Assembly (NCBI RefSeq): GCF_025770725.1
Contig: NZ_JANZKZ010000002.1
Location: 744,001 to 808,000, forward strand
Direction: 5' to 3'
Length of the DNA: 64,000 nt
DNA from: Sulfurospirillum oryzae
Lineage (GTDB): Bacteria > Campylobacterota > Campylobacteria > Campylobacterales > Sulfurospirillaceae
Shown: one piece after another, positions 62,937 to 64,000 of the stretch
Layout of the letters: each line of letters opens with the position of its first letter
Position numbering within the stretch: position 1 is the stretch's first letter
The notes under the pieces: generated by a model
Databases searched by the model: none
The model's input: only the letters and a program-made list of their open reading frames with translations
Told to the model about the DNA's origin: nothing
Made by a program: the position numbers and the translations under genes

Positions 62937-64000
62937 CGCTGTAACTAAACACCAATTTTTTAGATTTATAATCTATTTTACAGACACCGCCATTTTTAAG
63001 CTTACCAAAAAGAACTTCTTCGGAAAGTGGTGTCTTAATTTGTTCTTGAATAACACGACGCATAACACGAGCACCCATCTCCTTGCTATACCCCTCACTC
63101 GCGAGGAATTTTTTAGCAGCAAGACTTGCGACGATCTCTACTTTTTTATCTTTAAGTTGATCGGTGAGTTCACCTAAAAGCTTCTCGACAACGTTGATCA
63201 TCACAGACTCTGAAAGCGGCGCAAAATGGATCACCTCATCCAATCGGTTTCTAAACTCAGGAGAGAAGAACTCTTTGATCGCATGGTCGGTTCGACTCGT
63301 TTCACTTTTTGTAAAGCCCATTGTTGGGGCTTCTTTTGTTCCAAGATTGGATGTCATGATGATGATGACATTACGAAAATCGATCTTTGTACCGTTATTA
63401 TCGGTCAAGGTCGCACTGTCAAAAATTTGCAGCAAGATGTTCAGCATATCAGGATGCGCTTTTTCGATTTCATCCAAAAGAAGAACGCTGTAAGGATGCT
63501 TTTTAATCGCTTCACTGAGCTGTCCACCCTCATCATACCCCACATAACCAGGAGGCGCACCGATCAGACGACTTACCGTATGCTTCTCCATATATTCGCT
63601 CATATCGTAACGCTCAAAATGCACGCCTAGCTCGAATGCGAGCTGTTTTGCCACTTCGGTTTTGCCCACACCTGTTGGTCCTGCAAACAAGAAAGAACCA
63701 ATCGGAGATGTAGGATTTCCAAGCCCAGCGCGACTTCGTTTAATGGCTTTAACCAACGATTCAATCGCTGTATCTTGACCAAAAATTTTAGATTTGAGGT
63801 GTGCTTCTAAGTGTTGCATCACTTCACCTTCATCCTTGGTGACACTGCGGCTTGGTATGTTGGCAATTTTGGCAAGAACAGCCTCAAGATCGCTCATCTC
63901 AACCACTTTTTTGCGCTTCTTAGCGAGGTGAAACGATGCACCCACTTCATCGATGAGATCAATCGCAGAATCGGGTAAAAATTTATCGCTAATGTATTTT
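62926..64000 (-). CDS. clpA: ATP-dependent Clp protease ATP-binding subunit ClpA, partial
   Basis: The reading continues past the window edge; about 358 C-terminal residues are present, through KYISDKFLPDSAIDLIDEVG. The second AAA module has Walker A LFAGPTGVGKTEVAKQLA, Walker B VLLLDEIEKAHPDMLNILLQIF, sensor 1 NVIIIMTSNLG and sensor 2 GARVMRRVIQEQI. The segment GAPPGYVGYDEGG is the pore loop. ClpA rather than ClpB because the M-domain is absent at the visible junction and aat lies next to it. Confidence 0.92.
   Translation of the reverse strand, partial: KYISDKFLPDSAIDLIDEVGASFHLAKKRKKVVEMSDLEAVLAKIANIPSRSVTKDEGEVMQHLEAHLKSKIFGQDTAIESLVKAIKRSRAGLGNPTSPIGSFLFAGPTGVGKTEVAKQLAFELGVHFERYDMSEYMEKHTVSRLIGAPPGYVGYDEGGQLSEAIKKHPYSVLLLDEIEKAHPDMLNILLQIFDSATLTDNNGTKIDFRNVIIIMTSNLGTKEAPTMGFTKSETSRTDHAIKEFFSPEFRNRLDEVIHFAPLSESVMINVVEKLLGELTDQLKDKKVEIVASLAAKKFLASEGYSKEMGARVMRRVIQEQIKTPLSEEVLFGKLKNGGVCKIDYKSKKLVFSYSGGN

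Noticed and set aside
1-64000. tRNA, rRNA, CRISPR, insertion sequence or prophage
   Set aside because: I looked in all gaps over 100 bp and saw no cloverleaf with CCA-type ends, spaced repeats, transposase or integrase.

Overview
The window is a gene-dense, AT-rich bacterial chromosome segment, mostly housekeeping genes. Gene content and order point to the Campylobacterota. From memory, three blocks match Campylobacter jejuni and Helicobacter pylori order: flgG2-flgG; ispG-priA-prepilin-two small genes-uvrB; and yajC-secD-secF-leuS-lptE-...-folC-M23 peptidase-bactofilin-mfd with lnt and metK beside it. A Sulfurospirillum-like species is my best guess (inference). No rRNA, tRNA, CRISPR array, insertion sequence or prophage was seen.

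Layout. 1-2.2 kb: partial azlC, a small membrane protein, and flgG2-flgG behind a clear sigma-54 promoter. 2.3-4.9 kb: rpoD and a PAS protein. 4.9-6.1 kb: HxlR regulator divergent from an iron-sulfur flavoprotein. 6.2-12.5 kb: acetate utilisation (acs, actP, DUF485 gene) with an adjacent two-component system. 12.6-18.1 kb: agmatine-to-putrescine genes aguA and aguB, separated by a CDF metal exporter and feoAB. 18.1-20.9 kb: a Septu-like (PtuA/PtuB-type) ATPase-HNH defence pair. 21.0-24.6 kb: molybdopterin-binding protein behind a ModE-like box, Nudix hydrolase, corA, csd3/pgp3-type peptidase. 24.8-31.4 kb: PgbA-like protein, glcD, yihY, comEC, dnaB, ispG. 31.5-34.9 kb: priA, two prepilins and a possible ZapA/ZapB-like pair. 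35-44.2 kb: uvrB, a SprA-like protein, ppk, gamma carbonic anhydrase, exonuclease, trpF, rpe, rpmB, argJ, ydcH. 44.3-58.4 kb: one tightly packed 12-gene minus-strand cluster joining Sec export, LPS assembly, a diguanylate cyclase, cell-shape genes and DNA repair. 58.5-64 kb: lnt, metK, an AEC transporter and the N-degron genes aat-clpA.

The strongest unexplained signal is the palindrome TTTACATGTAAA. I count 36 copies of its core TACATGTA by eye, where about two would be expected. It lies in intergenic DNA and inside genes on both strands, where it recurrently encodes LHV(K) or (F)TCK. Several intergenic copies are paired with an 8-10 nt spacer and form terminator-like hairpins. This resembles DNA uptake sequences or HIP1-type iterated palindromes. 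A second signal is a modular family of hairpin-rich intergenic repeats at five loci (about 8.2, 14.6, 23.3, 31.5 and 44.2 kb). The Septu-like pair is the main accessory system and looks horizontally acquired.
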